Shown here: positions 43,567 to 47,276 of the stretch, one piece after another
Position numbering within the stretch: position 1 is the first letter of the stretch
Layout: every line of letters begins with the position of its first letter
From: DASQDT01 sp036380435
GTDB lineage: Bacteria > Acidobacteriota > Blastocatellia > Pyrinomonadales > Pyrinomonadaceae
Assembly (NCBI GenBank): GCA_036380435.1
Contig: DASVES010000320.1
Coordinates: 1 to 47,276, forward strand
DNA: 47,276 nt
Direction of reading: 5' to 3'
The notes under the pieces: generated by a model
What the model was told of the DNA's origin: nothing
What the model saw: the letters and a program-made list of their open reading frames with translations, nothing else
The model's database searches: none
Program-made: the position numbers and the translations under genes

Positions 43567-44733
43567 TTATTGATAAGTGCGCGGCACGGCCGCGATGTTG
43601 GCCTGGAGGACGGCCACGATGTTCTTCCGGCGCATGCGCTCCTGAATGACGCTCACGTCCTCGCGGCTGGCGCGCTCGGGGAGATTGGCGATGTCAACGA
43701 GCAGCGGCTCCAAACTGTCGAGCGCGTGCTCGACGGGCGCGTTGCCCGCGCGCGCCGCCTCGCGGCGGAGCACGATGTTGCGGTAGAGGAGCTGCTGCGA
43801 GCGCCGGCGCTCGTCGGCGATTGCGCCGGGCCGGTCGCCGGGGCGCGCGTTGCGGATAGTGCGCATGAGTATCTGCGCCTGTTCGAGGTGGCGCGCCGTG
43901 TCGCCCCGCGGCTCAGCGTCTACACTCAGCGCCGACTCGTCGCCCGCATGGCCGTCGGCCACGTCGAAGAGCGGCTTGAACTCGGCGAGAGCATCCGCGG
44001 CCGACTCACTGCGCGCCGCCGCCGCGCTGGATGCGCTCTCCAACGTCGCGCCCCCGGCGGGGGTCGCCGTGCGCGTTGTGTGGCGCGCGACGATGTCTTC
44101 TCGCCGCTCAATCGCGCGCGGCACGTTGAACAACTTTCGGCCGGGCGCATTCACGCCGCCCGGCGCGTCCTTCTTCGGCGCCGGTTCTGAAGGGCCGCCC
44201 GGCGCCGGCGCGTTCGACGCAGGAGCGTCAGGGGTTGAGGCGTCCGGGTTTGAAGCTTTCGGCGCGGGCGCGTCCGATTGAGTAGGCCCGTTTGAGCTAC
44301 GGCGCGCTTTGTCTTGTCCCGTCCCTTCGGCCACGAGCCTCTGCCCCGCGTCGCGGCGGCTCACAGACCAGACGACGCCGAGCGCGACGGCCAGCAGGAG
44401 GACGGCCAGCGCCGCCCCGAGCGCCGGGGTCAGACGCGGCCATACCAGCAGTTCGCGCCACGACGTGCGGGGCACTGTAGTCGCCGCCGCGTCCGAAGCG
44501 TCGCGCGTGGAGTGTGCCGCCGAGGCGAGAATCTTTTCGAGCGCGCGGCGCTCATCCGTGGCGTCCGCCGCCAGCGGGTAGGAGTTGACCACCGAGCGCA
44601 GAGAGAGAAAGTCTTCTTTCGTGCGCCGGCAGCCCGCGCATGATTCGAGGTGCGCTTCGGTCGCGCGCCTCTCCTGCGGCGGCAACTCGCCGTCGATGAG
44701 GAGAGAGATTTTTTCCGCCCAGTCGCAGTTCAT
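43567..44733 (-). CDS. Zinc anti-sigma factor, membrane-spanning
   Basis: About 388 residues. The start MNCDWAEKISLLIDGELPPQE overlaps the sigma factor stop by four bases. A zf-HC2 domain is at the N-terminus with the zinc site HLESCAGC. It is followed by a transmembrane segment near residue 125 (LGAALAVLLLAVALGVVWSV), then a Pro/Ala/Ser-rich periplasmic linker and a helical C-terminal domain. The rule in such proteins is that the cytoplasmic zinc domain binds the partner sigma factor until the outer domain is cut. The partner is the ECF factor at 44730-45308, with which it is translationally coupled. Confidence 0.92.
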   Translation of the reverse strand: MNCDWAEKISLLIDGELPPQERRATEAHLESCAGCRRTKEDFLSLRSVVNSYPLAADATDERRALEKILASAAHSTRDASDAAATTVPRTSWRELLVWPRLTPALGAALAVLLLAVALGVVWSVSRRDAGQRLVAEGTGQDKARRSSNGPTQSDAPAPKASNPDASTPDAPASNAPAPGGPSEPAPKKDAPGGVNAPGRKLFNVPRAIERREDIVARHTTRTATPAGGATLESASSAAAARSESAADALAEFKPLFDVADGHAGDESALSVDAEPRGDTARHLEQAQILMRTIRNARPGDRPGAIADERRRSQQLLYRNIVLRREAARAGNAPVEHALDSLEPLLVDIANLPERASREDVSVIQERMRRKNIVAVLQANIAAVPRTYQ

Positions 44734-45308
44734 AAGATCAACTTCGGCAATCCGCTCAGACTCGCCTCGCCGGCCGCCCCGGCGGCCAGCGTCTTCTGCG
44801 CGCGCGCCCAACGCTCCCTCAAACTGCTGCGCGCGCGGAACACGTCAACCTTGACCTTCCCTTCGGTCACCCCGAGCACGTCGGCGATCTCGCGGTAGCT
44901 CATCTCCTCCTGCTCGCGCAAAAGAAGCGCCGCGCGCTGGTGTTCGGGTAGCTGTTTCAACATCTCCAGGACAATTTTCCGGCGCTCGTTCATCTCAAGC
45001 TCTTGCTCGGGGTCGTGCCCCCGGCGGCCGAGCGCCTCGACCACCCGGCCGAAGAGGCGCTGGCGCGTCCCCGCGCGACTCAACTCGTTTAAGGCCAGAT
45101 TGCGCGCAACCCGGTAGAGCCAGAAGCGCGCCTCGCCCGCGGGGAACCGCTCCAATCCTTCGTTGTGAAGCCGCAGAAAACTCTCCTGCGCGATGTCCTG
45201 AGCCGAGGCGCGCGCCGCCCCTCCCGCCAGCATGCACTCCAGGAACCGACAGAGGCTCGGATAGGTTTCATGGAAAAAACTTTCAAACTCTTCCGTATCG
45301 CGCGCCAT
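44730..45308 (-). CDS. ECF sigma factor
   Basis: A 192-residue RpoE-type sigma factor. Region 2 starts with FESFFHETYPSLCRFLECML and includes AQDIAQESFLRLHNEG and FWLYRVARNLALNELSR. Region 4 is LEMLKQLPEHQRAALLLREQEE, then MSYREIADVLGVTEGKVKVDVFRAR, the -35 binding helix-turn-helix. Its stop overlaps the ATG of the zinc anti-sigma factor (ATGA). The downstream order is anti-sigma and two HEAT-repeat proteins, so the operon may respond to envelope state. A weak promoter of its own type upstream could not be defined. Confidence 0.95.
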   Translation of the reverse strand: MARDTEEFESFFHETYPSLCRFLECMLAGGAARASAQDIAQESFLRLHNEGLERFPAGEARFWLYRVARNLALNELSRAGTRQRLFGRVVEALGRRGHDPEQELEMNERRKIVLEMLKQLPEHQRAALLLREQEEMSYREIADVLGVTEGKVKVDVFRARSSLRERWARAQKTLAAGAAGEASLSGLPKLIL

Positions 45309-45744
45309 AAAATCGCTTCACGTCACTAAAACAGACGAGCCGGGGGAAAGTTACAAAAATAGTTCGCCCGCCCGAGCGCCGCCGCGCGGCCGCGCGGCCA
45401 AGTCTGACACAGCGGGCGCGACTTTCCGAAGTGATTCGGCGAGTAAGAGTCAGTTGCAAAACCTCTCGGCGTTCGTCACGACTGTAGGGGCAGGGCAAGT
45501 CCGCGGCCCGCGAGTTATGGAAGCAATTAACATGGATGGACAGGATGGGCAGGATGAAGAACAGATGATTTCAGATTTCAGATTTCAAATCTTCATCATC
45601 CTGTCCATCCATGTTAATTATTCCTTCGGAAAGACGGGCCAAGGGGCGCGAAACGCGGGCGCACGGGCACATGGGCCTCTGGAAGAAGCAGGAGTTTGGG
45701 TGTTTCTGCCCATTGAGATTTGTCTTGCGGAAAGGCGAAAGCGC
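45309..45744. other. Intergenic region with a palindromic element
   Basis: About 435 bases between divergent ECF sigma and response regulator genes. It holds the palindrome at 45525-45619 and otherwise no gene-like frame; the long plus-strand open frame from 45454 reads through the palindrome and is rejected as coding. Both promoters should lie here, but I could not assign -35/-10 boxes. Confidence 0.6.
45525..45619. repeat. Palindromic element with CATGGATGGACAGGATG ends
   Basis: The left arm starts AATTAACATGGATGGACAGG and the right arm ends CCTGTCCATCCATGTTAATT. The middle holds TTTCAGATTTCAGATTTCAA words. About 30 bases at each end can pair. It is a close relative of the element at 41641. 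Confidence 0.9.
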
Positions 45745-46164
45745 ATGCGGCAGGGAGACAGTTCAGGCCCGTTGGTGTTGGTGGTCGATGACTACGAGGA
45801 CACGCGCGTGTTGATCCGGCGACAGTTGGAGCTGGGCGGCTTCCGCGTCGTCGAGGCGTCGGACGGGCGCGAGGCCGTCGAGCGCGCCGCAAGCCACCGC
45901 CCCGCCGTCATCCTCATGGACTTGAACATGCCCGTCCTCGACGGCTTCACGGCGGCGCTGCGCATCCGCGAGCGCGAGGAGACGCGCGGCGTGCCCATCG
46001 TCGCGCTCACCGCCTACGACACGGCGGAGTCGCGCGCCGCCGCCCGCGCCGTCGGGTGCAGCGAATACGTTGCCAAGCCCGTCGCCTTCGACGCGTTGCT
46101 CCTCCTCGTCGCGCGCCTCACGCAGGGAAGCCGCGTCGAAGCACCGGGGGCGGAGCCGGTCTAA
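45745..46164 (+). CDS. Single-domain response regulator (receiver)
   Basis: A 139-residue CheY-like receiver. It has the acidic pair in VLVVDDYEDTR, the phospho-acceptor Asp in ILMDLNMPVLDG, the signalling Thr in VALTAYD and the conserved Lys in YVAKPV. No output domain follows, so it acts by protein contact. GGAAAGG lies nine bases before the ATG at 45745. The open frame extends upstream through a palindromic element, which I exclude. No kinase gene is adjacent; its partner is elsewhere. A hairpin terminator follows. Confidence 0.93.
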   Translation: MRQGDSSGPLVLVVDDYEDTRVLIRRQLELGGFRVVEASDGREAVERAASHRPAVILMDLNMPVLDGFTAALRIREREETRGVPIVALTAYDTAESRAAARAVGCSEYVAKPVAFDALLLLVARLTQGSRVEAPGAEPV

Positions 46165-46200
46165 GACGAAGCCCTCCCCGAACTCATCGCCCAAATGAAG

Positions 46201-46232
46201 ACGGCCGCTCCACCGATGGGGCGGCCGTTTTC
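46201..46232 (+). terminator. Rho-independent terminator after the response regulator
   Basis: ACGGCCGCTCC and GGGGCGGCCGT form an 11-pair stem (one T-G) around the loop ACCGAT, followed by TTTT. It lies 37 bases after the stop codon. Confidence 0.85.
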
Positions 46233-46368
46233 ACGCGTCGGCGCTTAGCCGGTCGTCCTTGCGCCGCCGGGCGCGCACAGTGGAGAATGTGAAAACTCCC
46301 GTTTGCTTCTCTGAAGTTCAGTTAAAGCATCGACGGCCACGCCCGCGGGGCCGGCACCGAGGTGACGA

Positions 46369-47276
46369 ATGCGCCTGCTGCTTCTTACGCTGACCGTTCT
46401 GCTCGCGTGCGCCGCGTCGTCGCGCGGCTCCGGGCGCGACGACTCAAGCGCGCCGCCCGAGCCGGGCGTCGGCCGCGACCTCGCGCGCAGTCGCGCGACG
46501 CATTACCGCGGCGTCCGCTACGCGCTCAACCTGACGCTCCGTCTCGGCGCGGAGTTCCTCGACGGCGACATCCGCATCAGTCTCACGCTCGACAACCCAA
46601 GCGAAGACCTCGTGCTCGACTGGCGCGTGTTGAAAAAGGACGCGGAAGCGCGCGGGCGCGTCTCTGAAATCACGGCCAACGAACGCGCCGTGGCGGACGC
46701 GCGCTTCGTGAACGATCATATCGTCATCCCGTCGGCATACCTGCGCGGCGGCGACAACGTCCTGCGGCTCAAGTTTCGTTCGCCCGTCAGCGCCTCGGGC
46801 AGCGCCGTCACGCGCTACATCGACCGCGAGGACAAGTCGGAATACGTCTACACGCTCTTCGTCCCGTCGGACGCGAGCACCGCCTTCCCCTGCTTCGATC
46901 AGCCCGACCTCAAGGCGCGCTTCACGCTCAGGCTCACGACTCCCGAAAGCTGGCGCGTCGTCTCGAACACAGACTCTCACGTCCAACCCGAATTCGATGA
47001 GACCAGCGGCGGACACCCGCAGTCGCCTCCCGCCGGAATGCTCTGGCACTGGTTCGCGGAGACCGAGCCGCTGAGCACATACCAGTTCGCCTTCGCGGCC
47101 GGGCCGTTCGTCGAGTTCAAGGAGGGCGGCGGCGACGGGCCGGGGAAGCAGACGGCCACGCCGCAGCCATCGGTGTTGAAGAAGGGCCGGCGGAGTTCGT
47201 TGAAGGCGGTGAGTGACGGAAACGCGTCGAAGGCGTCGGGTGGCGACGCGTTTGGGATGCGCGTCTTCGTCCGCAA
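46369..47276 (+). CDS. M1-family aminopeptidase, N-terminal part
   Basis: The first 302 residues of a gene running off the right edge. MRLLLLTLTVLLACAAS is a signal peptide with an LLAC lipobox, so it is probably a lipoprotein. The beta-sandwich domain of M1 peptidases follows: THYRGVRYALNLTLRL and later the diagnostic FPCFDQPDLKARFTL, where AFPCFDEP is the family form. The Gln in FDQP replaces the more usual Glu and occurs in other members. TYQFAFAAGPF is also typical. A Gly/Lys/Ser-rich insert occurs near residue 250-290. The zinc site HExxH lies beyond the window, so activity cannot be confirmed. The frame stays open to the edge. A terminator separates it from the response regulator. Confidence 0.93.
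   Translation, partial: MRLLLLTLTVLLACAASSRGSGRDDSSAPPEPGVGRDLARSRATHYRGVRYALNLTLRLGAEFLDGDIRISLTLDNPSEDLVLDWRVLKKDAEARGRVSEITANERAVADARFVNDHIVIPSAYLRGGDNVLRLKFRSPVSASGSAVTRYIDREDKSEYVYTLFVPSDASTAFPCFDQPDLKARFTLRLTTPESWRVVSNTDSHVQPEFDETSGGHPQSPPAGMLWHWFAETEPLSTYQFAFAAGPFVEFKEGGGDGPGKQTATPQPSVLKKGRRSSLKAVSDGNASKASGGDAFGMRVFVR

Noticed and set aside
45454..45744. N-terminal extension of the response regulator
   Set aside because: It is translated from a palindromic element and has no family resemblance; the ATG at 45745 has its own ribosome site.

Overview
The window is GC-rich DNA with gene families typical of Acidobacteriota, probably the Blastocatellia/Pyrinomonadaceae side. These include a sigma factor of the acidobacterial/planctomycete ECF type followed by a TolB/TPR serine-threonine kinase, a DUF5916 protein, a DUF4388 protein, TonB-C proteins, a CHAT-TPR protein with its own sigma factor, and many secreted hydrolases. 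This placement rests on gene content only. No rRNA, convincing tRNA, IS element or CRISPR array was seen.

Region by region. 0-14 kb is mainly housekeeping and secreted enzymes: a phosphotransferase/acyl-CoA dehydrogenase pair, an M14 carboxypeptidase overlapping an amidohydrolase, a glycerophosphodiesterase, a saccharopine dehydrogenase-like oxidoreductase, MscL with a zinc-ribbon tail, two TonB-C-type proteins, a 502-residue unknown and a serine beta-lactamase-like hydrolase. 14-23 kb, all minus strand, holds an anti-sigma-like protein, a sigma factor, a large CHAT (caspase-like) TPR protein, a 63-residue basic peptide with a near-perfect Shine-Dalgarno sequence, and two clostripain-family (C11) proteases. 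23-29 kb, minus strand, holds an emfourin-like inhibitor, a protealysin-like M4 metalloprotease, a HAD protein and four proteins of unknown function (two with membrane segments, one with a histone-H1-like tail translationally coupled to a secreted probable beta-barrel). 29-36 kb holds a plus-strand sigma factor/kinase-TPR pair. Facing it on the minus strand is a heme peroxidase, a 105-residue small protein and a protein with the lyase and kinase domains of class III lanthipeptide synthetases but no cyclase domain. 36-45 kb holds a DUF5916 protein, a small secreted protein and an apparent ECF sigma / anti-sigma / HEAT-repeat / HEAT-repeat operon. The right edge has a single-domain response regulator and the start of an M1 aminopeptidase.

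The most unusual content is 14-36 kb. Three caspase-clan cysteine proteases, an M4 protease with its inhibitor, a cytoplasmic-looking heme peroxidase, two kinases and several small proteins of unknown function lie together, with sigma factors at both ends. I infer a regulated proteolysis/peptide-modification island, but no single function is proven.

A second theme is a set of at least eight intergenic imperfect palindromes at or near gene ends, plus one inside a coding sequence. Most have arms built from short tandem words.
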